This document shows, one piece after another, positions 1-10,705 of a stretch of DNA of 64,000 nt. The DNA comes from Camarhynchus parvulus. Lineage: Eukaryota; Chordata; Aves; Passeriformes; Thraupidae. The notes beneath the pieces were generated by a model. It searched no databases and had not been told where the DNA came from. It worked only from the letters and a program-made list of their open reading frames with translations. The stretch spans positions 16,031,569-16,095,568 of the forward strand of contig NC_044586.1 of NCBI RefSeq assembly GCF_901933205.1. The letters are read 5' to 3'. Position 1 is the stretch's first letter; each line of letters begins with the position of its first letter. The position numbers were made by a program, and so were the translations under genes.

Positions 1-960
1 CGAAGCCAAAGAAAGTTGTCCAAAACTCCTTCTCTTGCAATATTAATGTGAAGCAAAAAGGCAGAAAAGTGCTAAGGAACAGTTTTCTACCAGTTTGCAA
101 GCTGCGCACACAATGCCTGTGTTGTTCTTCGCCTTTGGGAAGAAGCCGCTCTCTCCGGCTCCCGGAGGCGAAGAAGCGGCTTCTTCGCGCAAAGAGCATT
201 GTGCCGCTCGCCGTGCGCTCCGGAGCGCGGCTTCTGCCGAAAGATGCCAGGGACCGGCGCTTAGCTTCGGGGAGAGCCGTATCTTCGTCTTTAGCGTCTC
301 CTGTCACCTACATGTTAGCAAAAAGCTTTCCCACTATGTATCGCAAGGTGAAACTGTGCCAGGACAGAAAACATCTCCCATCATGTTCTGGAGGTTGCAC
401 GGATGTCTGCAGAGTGTTTTGCACGCAGGAAAAGAAAGTTGTCCAAAATTCCTTCTATTGCCTTAATCATGTGAATGGAAAGGTCAGAAGAGTGCTAAGG
501 GACTGTTTTCTACCAGTTTGCAAGCTGCACACACAATGCCAGTGTTGTGCTGCTTCGTTCTTCGCCTTTGGGAAGATGCCGCTCTCTCCGGCTACCGGAG
601 GCGAAGAAGCGGCTTCTTCGCGCAAAGAGCATTGTGCCGCTCGCCGTGCGCTCCGGAGCGTGGCTTCTGCCGAAAGACGCCGGGGACCGGCGCTTAGCTT
701 CGGGGAGAGCCGGATCTTCGTCTTTAGCGTCTCCTGTCACCTACATGTTAGCAAAAAGCTTTCCCACTATGTCTCACAAGGAGAAAGTGGGCCAGGACAG
801 AAAACATCTCCCCTCGTGTTCTGGAGGTTGCACGGATGTCTGCAGAGTGTTTTGCACGCAGGAAAAGAAAGTTGTGCATAACTCTATCTATTGTCATATT
901 AATGTGAATAGAAAAGGCAGGAGAGTGGAAAGTTGCTCCTTTCTGTAATTTTAAAAGCTG
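1..960. repeat. Satellite array 1, about 2.2 monomers of 423-433 bp
   Basis: The anchor word gaaagttgtcc or a close variant recurs at 11, 434 and 867, giving periods of 423 and 433 bp. The flanking text matches copy to copy: an AT-balanced part ending in the cacacaatgcc word, a GC-rich core with inverted repeats, then a part ending in the gttttgcac word. The third copy stops near 960 after about 90 bases. The array runs off the left edge, so its real size is unknown. The same monomer reappears from 14,705. I do not recognise it as a named satellite. Open frames crossing it, including one of 277 codons at 48-881, are most simply explained by low stop-codon density in the GC-rich core. Confidence 0.93.
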
Positions 961-1850
961 TCGGAAGTAGAAACTCTGCCAGAACATCATTCTTTCCCTT
1001 ATTGTGCCCCCGATCTTTCATTTGCTGCACGTTCCGGAACAGCCCTCCTTCTTAGCTAAGCTGCAAGTTGTTTTCACATCGCCGGGCTCCCTGTCCCCCC
1101 CTCCCCATTTTGAACCGACACAAGCACATTACCTTCCTGAAAAAATATCCAGGTAATAGATCCAGGAAAAATATGCTTTTACTTTTGAACAAAATCTTAT
1201 CTATGAGGAAAAAGATTGTCCATTGTTTGAGACCCAAGGTCGCACATCTTATTGCGGGACGAAGAGGGCTATCTGCATGTGTGAATGGCAAGTGTACTCT
1301 CCCACAAACCAGAGCCAAGTTTAATCGACATCTAGCAAGTGTGGATGGATAGAATTTCTTGCTCTTTTTTGGATCTTTTTCCTCCAATGTTAATTTGCTT
1401 TTCAAGACTTTCTAGTCATTTGAAAAATTCTTCTGTGTTGATGTGAGAATAGAAATCTGCATCAAGCTTACTGTGTAAAAGCAGGGTAATCCTTTGGACT
1501 AGATGATGACTTTTGGAAGATGACATTTGCATCTGCATCAATCAATTTCCTTGTTTTGGAAGTATTTTTGTTGCTGAAAGTAGTAACTCTCAAGATGTGT
1601 TTTTCGAAGATGTAAAAATTGAGATCCTCATTTGTGTCATAGAGATACAAAGAATATCCCTTCAAACCATCCATTCCATCATTTCAATTTTTTATTTTTT
1701 AATTTTCAATAGCTATTTCTCACTTTAAAAGTGCTTTTAAATGCACTGTTTTGACACAATTTTCTTATTTCTTCATTACTAAGCTTCAAAATGATATTGA
1801 AAGAAGCGGAATTGCCTGTAACTACTCGACAGTTTACAAATTAACATTGA
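960..1850. other. Unassigned non-coding sequence
   Basis: No coding region, known repeat or tandem structure is recognised here. Base composition is mixed, with a C-rich run near 1095-1105 and AT-rich sequence after 1,600. The longest open frames are about 117 codons and overlap on both strands, which argues against coding. Confidence 0.5.
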
Positions 1851-1851
1851 A

Positions 1852-2009
1852 GTGGAGGGAGGGAGGGAAGGAAGTAGCAGAAGGACGTGGCGGAAGGAAG
1901 GACGTAGTGGAAGGAAGGAAGTGAAGGAAAAGGAAAAGGAAAGGGGGAAAGGAGGAAAACAGAAAGAAAGGAAAAGAAAAGAAAGAAAGAAAGAAAGAAA
2001 GAAAAGGAA

Positions 2010-2045
<36 letters not shown>

Positions 2046-2110
2046 AAAGAAAGAAAGAAAGAAAGAAAGAAAGAAAAGAAAGAAAAGAAGAAAGAGAGAG
2101 AAAGAAAAAA
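1852..2110. repeat. Purine-only simple repeat, GGAA then GAAA
   Basis: About 260 bases are almost pure purine on the + strand. The first part is GGAA- and GGAAGGA-like with a few interruptions. From about 1,965 it becomes GAAA and GAAAA tetramer-type repeats. A mirror-symmetric purine run of this kind can form triplex DNA in principle. The predicted lysine- and glutamate-rich or serine- and phenylalanine-rich peptides are products of the repeat, not genes. Confidence 0.97.
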
Positions 2111-2314
2111 ATTCCCAAATGTCAGAAACGTTAAAAAGTATAAAATAGTTGTGTGTATGATAAAGAGCGAAGACTAGCTACTAGCTATAGTATTGCTCAA
2201 TGGAACATATATGTGAGATCCAAACAGTTCAACTCCTTGGATAGCAGTTTCTCAGAATGAATAGTCTGTTCTTTCTATCTTCAACTACTTACTGCTACTG
2301 CACAGAATGAATAT

Positions 2315-2700
2315 TACCATAGAAGAATAGAATGTTTGGGTTTGGAAGGGACCTTCAATTCACCTAATTTCACCCCCCGTCATTGGCAGGGACACCTTCC
2401 ACTAGACCGTCTTCAGCTCAAAGACCCATTCAAGCTGGCCTTGAACCCTTGCAGGAATGGGTCACCCACAACATGTTGCAGTCTCTCACAACCCTCCTGG
2501 CAAGGAATTTCTTCCCAAAATCCAAAGGAAACATATACTCTTGAGGTTTTAAAGCTGTCCACAGTTTTCCTATCACCCCGTGCCCTTGTGTAGCTCATCT
2601 GCCTCCTTCTGCTAGGCTGTCTTCAGCTACTGGAGAGCTGCTCTAACAATTTGCCCAGAGTCTGCTCTTCTCCAGGCTGAGAAAACGCCGGCAGGACTCT
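2315..2700 (-). mobile_element. CR1 LINE 3' end, degraded
   Basis: Read on the minus strand, the text follows the avian CR1 3' end. The + strand shows the reverse complement: the tail-proximal gtttggaagggacc word near 2,337, the gcagggacacctt word near 2,388, and the cttctccaggctgag word near 2,667. It is 5'-truncated, as usual for CR1, and has no intact reading frame. Confidence 0.85.
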
Positions 2701-4040
2701 GGCTTGATGACAGACTCCGTGTGCTGCACTGGGGGCTCAGAGCATTCTTCTTCTTGGAATTGTTGGAGGATGCTCAGCCACTGTTGCTTGTTCTTTATTG
2801 CGGCACAGGGAAGAAATAGTTGATTGTTTTTAAAAAGACACACTTGAAATGATAAGAGCTAAATTTTAAAGCAAAATGAATTGGAGAAAGATTCCTAAAG
2901 CTGTGGCCTGTTCCCCCAGCCCATCTATTGATTGGAAATGACATTCCTTGCAGATGTTATGATGCATGAACCAAAGCCAAGTGATGGATACCACTTAAGA
3001 CAGATGTTCTACCTGCTTCCGGAATATGTTCTAAAACAATCCCGTGAACATGAAGAACAAGAGATGACATCATGAAGGAATGAAGTGCTTTGGTTGAGAG
3101 TAAAATGCATTTGAAGGAAATGGGTTTGGGGGCTAGCAAAGCAAGATCTCAGAAATGGAGTGCCAGCTCAGTTCTCTGCTTCAGAGACAAGTGAAGCAAT
3201 TGAGGAGTGTCCTCCTGTGAAAAGAGTTGCCAGATCTTTCTGCACAACAGCTAACAACCGGCATCAGAAATGTGTGCAAATCAAATCATAGCCACTACAA
3301 GTTTGTCATCCAGGAGTGGGAAGGCCGCTCAGACTCCTAGCAGTGCTCTTGCTGCTGTGCCTGTTAGAATAGACAGAAAAGAATGAGGAAAACCATTTTT
3401 TCCATCTAGTTTGTTTCAGTCTTGATCCAAAGACTATTTTCCTGCCCTCAGGAGACAGCAAAAACTGTCAACAATTGCAATGCTTGAGAAATGGAAATGA
3501 TCGGAATCCCAACTATTTCTTTTCACATCAAATTGAAAGCCTAACTCATAACTGTAAAACAGATAGAACGATTGAAAGATGAATGTACCTTACATACTCC
3601 AATATGCCCAGAGATAACTCTTGTGTGCTAAGTCTGTCTAAAAGTCTCGAGTTCCTGGTAAAAAACTTGTACACAGCTGAGGTAGCTCCATGAGATTCTC
3701 TTTTCAGATTCATTCTACTCTTCAGTCGCACCACCTCTACCACTTGATTTCCGTAAGTCCTTCAAAAACAGTCATTTCACTTTTTGCGTTGTATGAAAAA
3801 AATGACAGTGACAAGAGTGATTTGCACTCCCTATTTTCTGAAAAGCCTGAACATCAAGCCTTAAGAACTTGAGCATGACTTTTACTTCATAGCAAAGTAA
3901 ATTTGAAGGGAATGGCAGGGAGCATGGGAGCCTCAAGTGAAAGAATTTAGGCTTCTAAGTCTTGGCTTGTCTTCTTACTTAGCTAAGACAAGAAGTGGAA
4001 AGAGAATAGATTCCAGTTAGCAGCTGTTGAACATTTGCAC
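2700..4040. other. Unassigned non-coding sequence
   Basis: No gene or confident repeat is seen. Open frames are 60-66 codons and lack any recognisable motif. Confidence 0.45.
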
Positions 4041-4049
4041 GTACTCTTC

Positions 4050-4345
4050 CACTAAAGAAGAGGTCAAGGATGGTTTTCTGGCCCTCCCTCCACAAGCTGC
4101 AGCTTCCTTCAAGGCACGTTCACCTGCTGTGGCGCGGAGCCCTCCACGAGCTGCAGTGGAGGTATGCGTTCCTCCAGGGACTGCTGGGAGACAACGTGCT
4201 TCACCATGATGTCCTCCAGGGACTGTGAGGGATTCTCTGCTCTGTCAACTGGAGCACCTCCTCCTCCTCCTTCTTGTCTCACTTTAGTATCACCCAGCTG
4301 CTTCTCATACTCTTTTTTCCCTCACTTGTCACTGCCTAGTCGTAT
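4050..4345 (+). mobile_element. ERVL-type LTR fragment, degraded
   Basis: Words typical of the avian ERVL LTR occur in order: the ctccacgagctgcag word near 4,141, ctccagggactg near 4,210, and ggagcacctcctcct near 4,250. The last corresponds to the ggagcacttctgcc word near 21,438 in the larger ERVL LTR of this window. The ends are not defined and no TSD is visible. Confidence 0.5.
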
Positions 4346-4623
4346 GTTTTGTGCTTTTGACAATAGATTTTCACAGAGACTGATGGGCTCAGTTGAAGCA
4401 ATGTGTCTTGCTAGAAAATGGGATGTTCTACAAAAGCAGGATTTGATAGAAAAGAAGAGTGGAAGTACAAATCTACTGCTAAAGAACCAGAAACTTGGCA
4501 ATGCTTCCTTGTAATACGTCCCCTCATTTTGCCTTCTTTCTCCTTAGGATCTGGAAAGACTACTGGGCAGGAGACAGTGTTGTTTCAAGGAAAAGACTTT
4601 TTCAGGATTCTAGGGTGTGTGTT

Positions 4624-5299
4624 TGTCTAAGGTTTGGGAAGACAGGAGTCTGCTAAGGAAGGCAGGAGCCTCCCCTGAAATTGAGAATGTAAACCCTCCC
4701 CACCCCTCCGAATTGCTATCATTTTAAATGAAGGGGCTCTCAGGCAAAGATATGGGAGCAGGAAATAACAGTTCTTTAATAGGGAAGAAATAAAAAAGAA
4801 TAAAATAAACAATGCAGTCCACTGGAACAACACTGACAGAGTCAGAACCCAACCTGACACCCTGTGGGTCAGGGTGTTGGTGGTAGTCCGATTGAAAATG
4901 TGGCTGCAGTCCTCTGAAGTATCAGGTGTGGTTCTGTTGGAGCAAGGGGGTTCTGTAGAGAAGGATGTAGTCTTCCTCTGAAGATCCAGGAGGAAAAGGC
5001 AGCTGCTGTTCCTCTGGGGAATCTCGTGGAGAAAAACCCAGTTGCAATTTCAAAATCTCAGAGTATATTGGGGTAGCAGTGCTTGGCTCCTCCCTCTGGG
5101 CGGAGCATCTCACAATGGGATGTTATAGTTCTTATCAGTCATGCACTGATATTCAATAGCCTGTTATCAGCAGAGGTCCCCTCCCGAGGAAGGTGTGAAT
5201 GTGGTCATTCAAAGAGAGAGGTAAGGCAAACTGCTCACTTGACAAGGTAATCAGCCATACAGATGGTAATGGAAAACATCTTACATGCAATCTTCAACA
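4624..5299 (-). mobile_element. Solo LTR, minus orientation, 5-bp TSD GTGTT
   Basis: On the minus strand the element starts TGTTGAAGATT and ends CCTTAGACA, a TG...CA structure. It is flanked by the perfect 5-bp direct repeat gtgtt at 4619-4623 and 5300-5304. Internal text is shared with the LTR at 31,321-31,906, for example the gagatgctccgcc word and the gaaccacac word near a run of TGGATCTTCAGAG-like sequence. The reverse complement of an AATAAA-type poly(A) signal lies in the 4,775-4,805 region. No internal retroviral genes are present, so this is a solo LTR left by recombination between the LTRs of a provirus. Confidence 0.9.
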
Positions 5300-5434
5300 G
5301 TGTTCCAATGTCTTGAGAAAATGGAGAAAAGGCACTTGGTCTTCTGTGAGAAACATCATTAGCCAGTAGTGACAAAGTCTGAGCAACAAGAGCAGATCAA
5401 AATCTGATGAGACCAGGCTTGAGCGGCCAGGACA

Positions 5435-5745
5435 GAAGCATTGAGTGGCCGAATCAGTTGAATTGGAAGGGGCCCATCAGGATCATCAAGTCCAACTCTT
5501 GGCGCTGCATGGGACCATCCTCGAGAATCACACCATATGCCTGAGAGCAATGTCCAAAACTCAGACAGGCGTGATGCTGTGCCCGCTCCCTGGAGAGACT
5601 CTTCCAGTGCCCAGCCATCCTCTGGTTAAAAACTTTTTCCTGATACCCGACCTAAACTTCCCCTGACTCAGCTGCATGCCATTTCTTGGAGTCCTGTCCT
5701 TGTAGACCTCATTTGAGGACTTTCTAATACCGCGCTGAGGCCACC
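5435..5745 (-). mobile_element. CR1 LINE 3' end
   Basis: The reverse complement follows the CR1 tail. On the + strand, gaattggaagggg and atcatcaagtccaac mark the tail, and the actttttcctgatacccgac and cttggagtcctgtccttgt words lie further in. It is continuous with the AGAGC repeat and probably with the CR1 pieces up to 6,830. All are on the same strand, in the order expected for one old element. Confidence 0.85.
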
Positions 5746-5746
5746 C

Positions 5747-5803
5747 TAGAGCAGAGCAGAGCAGAGCAGAGCAGAGCAGAGCAGAGCAGAGCAGAGCAGA
5801 GCA
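5747..5803. repeat. AGAGC pentamer microsatellite
   Basis: About eleven copies of the pentamer AGAGC stand head to tail. They lie within the old minus-strand CR1, between its 3' end and a more internal part, so the expansion happened inside a repeat. Confidence 0.97.
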
Positions 5804-5805
5804 AA

Positions 5806-6830
5806 GACAATGCCCTCCCTTGCCCAGCTGGCGATGCTGTGCCTGATGCACCCCAGGACAGGCTTGGCCCTCCTGGCTGCCAGGGCACTGCTGATGCACA
5901 TTCAGCTTGCCATTGGCCAGGAGCCTGGCTCCCTTTCTGCAGTGCTTCTCTGCAGCCTCTTGCTCCCTAGTCTGTACACACACCAGGACTGCCCTGTGGC
6001 CGGTGCTGAATCCAGCACGTGCCCTTGTTCAACTCCATCTGCTTGCTGATGGCCTGTGGGAATGCTCAAAAACAGAGGGCTTTGGGAAAGCTGCAAAAGG
6101 CAGGCCTCAGAGACAGCAGAACTGTCATTGAAGCTAAGCAGTAGTCATACGGTTTGTCAGCAGAAAAATGAGATGAGAAGTAGAAAAGTAAGGACAAATA
6201 GAACAATGGTCTGTGTATCAATGGCTTGTCTAGAAGAACTGCCAAAGCTACAGCAAAGTAGATCTAGCCGGATGTTTGGAAGTTCTAAGCTTAAGAATGG
6301 AGCTCTGTGCATTGTATCTTAAGGCTCACAAGCAGGTCTTTTCTTCGAAAGAAGCAAGCATTGTTTTAACCACAGGTACGTGTGCTTCTAGCGATTGGAT
6401 AGAACCACTGTCAAGATGCTTTTGCTTTGTGGGATTGGTGAAAAAACTTGGAAAGGAAGTTGTAACATGAAGTTCTTTGTCTGCTGCTGGGGACGTCAGC
6501 TGCTGGCAGCTTCCCATTGTCATCAGCATGTCATCAGACTGATGCCGGAAAATACAACAGCTTGAGACGCCGTCCCCAGCAGTCCCGTCCCTTTTGTCAT
6601 TTGTGCATAGACTTCCGGGCAGCGAAAATTGCCCATGTCTCCTCTTTGGCACCATCTCTCTGCAAGGTCTCTGTGCCCTCAAAGGAGTTAGTTCACAGCT
6701 CCTCCCAGTTTAGTGTCTTTGGCAAACTTGCTTCATATTCCTTCAAGTGCTGTGTCCAGCTTGTTCAAAAGATGTTGAAGAGAACTGGCCCAAGGATGAT
6801 ACTCTCTTAGCCACTGAAATTAGCGCTTCC
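5806..6830 (-). mobile_element. Older internal CR1 pieces, broken
   Basis: Two stretches read as CR1 upstream of its 3' end on the minus strand: 5,806-6,060 (the cttgcccagctgg and ccaggacaggcttggcc words) and about 6,540-6,830 (the gaactggcccaaggatgatac word near 6,782). The 480 bases between them are not clearly CR1 and may be an insertion or too diverged. No reverse-transcriptase frame survives. Confidence 0.65.
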
Positions 6831-8559
6831 TACTTCTTCTTGTTCCTTAGTGCAGAAATGACAACAAATGTCTTCTTTGTTTCTTTTCTACCCATGCAGG
6901 TATCTTTTCTTATGCTCATGCTTTTTATGCCAACAGTAGCGGACACGACATTTACAGACACAGCAACAGCACACTTTTCCTGCTGCTACTGGACTTCACA
7001 ATTTTGCAAGCTGTCAGTCAGTGACCTTTGCAACTAAAGTCAGAGCTTCAGCATTTCTCATCAAATGAATGTCCTCAGAAGAATACTTGGCTGCATACTC
7101 TGTACGACTGAAGAAGAGATGATCGTGAGTTAGCATCACAATCATTTCAGCACAGAGCCTATATTTTAGCAGGGAAAAAATTCAAAGAAGAGCTATTTGA
7201 TGCAACAACATAGCTGAGAAACAAAACAACTAGGATCTTCCAAACGGTTCCCTGCAGTAGAAATGGACTTGTATGAATAGAGAAGAGATGTGCTTTTGAA
7301 AGGCTATATCCTTGCTAAGCTAAATTGGATCTCATCCTGTAGATGAAAGATCAAGGAGCTGAAAGCGGAGCTAGAGAGAGACATGTCCAGATCATGAGAT
7401 ACAGCAAAGCATTTTTCAAGAGAATTAAGCATTCTGGTGGACTGGGCAGTTAGCTTAAATCTGTCACACCCATACACTTTCGGGGACTGAATTGTGGAGT
7501 GCTAAACCATATCTGCTGCTGTGCAAAGAGATCCATCCAAATGGTATGGTTAGTGTCAACACTCTCCCTCTTGATTGTAAGACACTTCGTAAGCTATAAA
7601 TCAGGAACAAAATGAAATCAAGCCGTTCTACCATCTTGCAATGGGAAAACATGTTCAAAATATTCTTCTCCTTATCTTTTCTTCTTTTTTCTTTTTCTTT
7701 TCTTTTTTTTTTTTCTTTTAATTTTTAATCCCACATGATGTGATTCATAATTTCAACCATTCTGGAATGCTTTCAACAGATGAAGCCAGCATAGTAGTTT
7801 TATTACAGGCTCTTGCCCCTTCCATGCTTCACGACAGGTTTGGAATATACTCCACAGTCAACTAGTGGTTTTTTCTCTCTTTTCCCAGAGACAACTTTGA
7901 AAGGACTCCTTAACCCCTCAAAATCATAATTTCTCTGGTTTCTCCAAGCTTTTTGACAAAGTAGTTTTGTTTTCTCTTTGTTTTTGTTTTTGTTTTTTTT
8001 TTTTTGTTTTGTTTTGTTGTTGTTTTTTTAATGACATCATTCCTAATGTCTTCAGACCTACTGGAAGAAGAAGTTAAAAGTAACTCTTATTTTAAAGAGA
8101 TTGTTAAAGCTAATGAACTGCTAGTCTTGGTATTTGTATGTTTCTAAATCCTTTTAATTCCAAGCTTGCCTTCCTGAATCCTCAGTTGAATTAGAAAACA
8201 AGGTGTTTATAAAACAGACCCAGTTCAATTGCTTCTGCAAATTCACCTTCATTTGATAGGATTGTACTTCAAGAAATCTTGTTTCATTCCAACATGAAAA
8301 GTAGAGATTTGACATCAGATGTGACCCTTCCATCTGTCTGAACTGTACTTCATTGTGTCAGTTTCTCAGTTGCTTCAAATAAGGACAGAATCTTTTCCAT
8401 TCGCATAGCATGTTATCTGAAGACCTCCTGTCTGCTTTCTTCATTTGCTTGAATGGGAAGACAAGGCAAATACATCCTGAATATTATCTTTTAGAGTCTA
8501 CTTTTACCTACCCGTGTGTTTCTATGGACTAGAAGCAATTTCAGCTTGAAAGAAGGTAT
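6830..8559. other. Unassigned AT-rich non-coding sequence
   Basis: No gene or recognisable element is seen. T-rich tracts lie at about 7,670-7,730 and 7,975-8,030. All open frames are below 70 codons after 7,040. Confidence 0.5.
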
Positions 8560-8750
8560 TGTCACCATCCGCTCATACCAGCGGGGGTGGTGATGGTTCC
8601 TTAACTGATCTCGGAGTGCAACAGACAAGAGGCAAAGGGGATTGCAGGATCCAAACAAATGCACCTTTACAGAATGAGCACAGCAAATGTGTGTAAGGAA
8701 TTAGGGAGAGGAAGAGAATAGAAAAGAGGGGGGAGAAAGAGAGAGGCAGT
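8560..8750 (+). mobile_element. 5' part of an LTR beginning TGTCACCATCCGC
   Basis: The segment starts with TGTCACCATCCGC and has the look of a passerine LTR 5' end. It is interrupted at 8,750 by a different LTR. Its remainder probably resumes at about 10,706, but I cannot find its 3' end. Family recognition is from memory and is moderate. Confidence 0.5.
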
Positions 8751-10700
8751 TGTCCTTGCTTGACTAGATGATGCTTTTATCCCCAATCATCTTGTTCTGT
8801 TGATGAAAAAAGTCTGCTGAATAAGAAGTCTTGCACCTTTAAGACTTGTTGCAGAGGGTGAAGGGGGGGAAGAGAAGAAGCATGCACTTTGTTTTAGACA
8901 CTGCACTCACCCCTCCACATTCCTGCTCCTGGACTGTGTTGTCTGTGGATGAACAGACAGCGGGCCAGAGCTCTCCTTTGCTTTGAGTTGGTTTTGGCTT
9001 GCTGAGGCAAGGACGTTCCCTGCACTGTGGTTTTTGTTTCTTTTTTCCCTTTTCTTCGGACCACCTCTTGAAACCTGCTCTGGACTGAACACCCAGAAGG
9101 GCAGCGGCAGCTAGCACCTGTGGCCCACTAGGCCGGGCCTGGCCCGTGACATTTTGTCATGCTTTGACACTGGCGCAATACCAGTGCCCCCATGAAAATA
9201 CCTCCTCCCTGGTGTCTGCTGGGAGATGTGACCAGCAATAAGCAAAGCAAGCTTCTACTTAGAAATAGAGGAAAGAAAGCTTTCTTAACTACACTACTAC
9301 TAGAAATCCAAAGAAACACACGCAGGGAAAATGAAAACTTGACAGAAACATTTCCTCCTGGCCCCCACCACATTTCCAATACATCTATCTGCCAACTTTC
9401 AACTCTCAGTCCATCATCAGCCTGTAAATACTCCATTCTCAATCCGTCAAGAAGAGAGGAGTCCTTCTTGTGCCATGGTGACCCCTTCCTTTCTTGTCCA
9501 GTGCTCTCAGCACTGCCCATGGACCAGAGCTGCTTCTAGGCTTGTCCTTTGTAAGGCTGCTTTGTCCACTTCCAAAAAGGGCACAGTCTCTCACTTTCGG
9601 GACACCTGTGCCCCCAAATTTGTTTGCCCCTGGGGCCGAGGGGCACCAACACTGAACCCTCTTGGTTCTGAGGCACTGCCCCCCCCGGACGCAGTCTCTG
9701 GATCACAGGAAAAATGCTCCTGTCCATGGCTATGCAAAAAGAGTCCAGCAAAAAGCCACTCCATCATCTCTTCCAGCCTAAGGTTCTTGTCTATTTTTCC
9801 AGCATCTCTCACTGCTCAGACTTTCATCACTTGCCCATTTCCTTCTTCAATCCTCCACTCCATCTCCCCTCCAGGAAAGGTCAATGCTCTGCAAAGTTTT
9901 CATTGTCCAAAGAAAGGCTTAAAAGCTCCTACAAGTGGCCAGACTCTTCTCAGTGCACCGCCCTCCCTCTTCTCCGCAAGCCGGGCCGTGCCGCCAGCGC
10001 GTGATATCAAATGTCAAGGTTCAAGTCCAGGCACCGGCTTCTCTCTCTCTCTTCTTCTTCTCTTCTCAGAGAGCTACTGGGCAGAGCTACTCTGCCCAGT
10101 ACCTCCGGCGCTTCTCTCTCTCTCTGTCTCTCAGGCTTCCTCCACCCTTCCATCCTCACACCAGGCCTACCTCCCATCTCTGTCCAAGGCCCGCTCTACC
10201 TCAAGGCCGCGTGGCTTTCAGCTAGCAGCTGGGCAGCGGAAGGTCTGGACTCTTCACTGACCGGAACTCCAAGAGAGACTTCTCCCGCCAGAGCTCTGCT
10301 TTTAACCCCTGTGTTCTCAGAGGCGCATTCAATGCTCCAGTGGCCAAACCAGGTGCCAGTATTAAAATCTGAACAGCTATTGGTGGCCACAGCATCCCAG
10401 AAAACCCACTTCCAGTCAAAGCACGTCACATTTCCAGCAGCGGAGGGACTGAGAAGAGCCTGAGTGAGCTGAACTGCAAGCCGGGGAGGGGACTTTCTAA
10501 GTTGGTCATCTCCTTTGGAGCAACAAGGGGTTTTCTTGTTTAATATTGTTGAGGTTTGATTGTTTAAGAAACAGGTTTTTTCCATTTCTTTCCAAGGAGC
10601 TATTTTCTCCTGGACTGCTTGGGGGAGGGGCCAAATGAATCTGCTTTCCTAGAGGAGACTCTCTGGGGCTTCACTCCAAAATTTACCCTGAACCAGGACA
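8751..10700 (+). mobile_element. LTR A, ERVK-like, split by a nested LTR
   Basis: It starts tgtccttgct and ends accaggaca. It aligns by eye with LTR B (12,500-13,865) on both sides of an internal insertion. Shared words include gatgatgctt...tatcccca at the start, aaacaggttttttcca near 10,569 and 13,040, gaggggcc, and ccctgaa.caggaca at the end. Flanks ggcagt (8745-8750) and ggagt (10701-10705) could be a 6-bp TSD that later lost one base. The part 9,147-10,430 is absent from LTR B and is a later insertion. Confidence 0.8.
9147..10430 (+). mobile_element. Nested ERVL-like LTR inside LTR A
   Basis: This 1,284-bp block is missing from the otherwise similar LTR B. Joining the host text on each side restores the LTR B reading: gggcctgg on the left, tttccagc...ggaggg on the right. 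It begins TGACATTTTGTC followed by a gctttgacactgg word that recalls the ERVL LTR start, and ends cacgtcaca. A CT-rich stretch lies at about 10,035-10,135. No clean TSD is visible, so the boundaries could be off by a few bases. Confidence 0.65.
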
Positions 10701-10705
10701 GGAGT

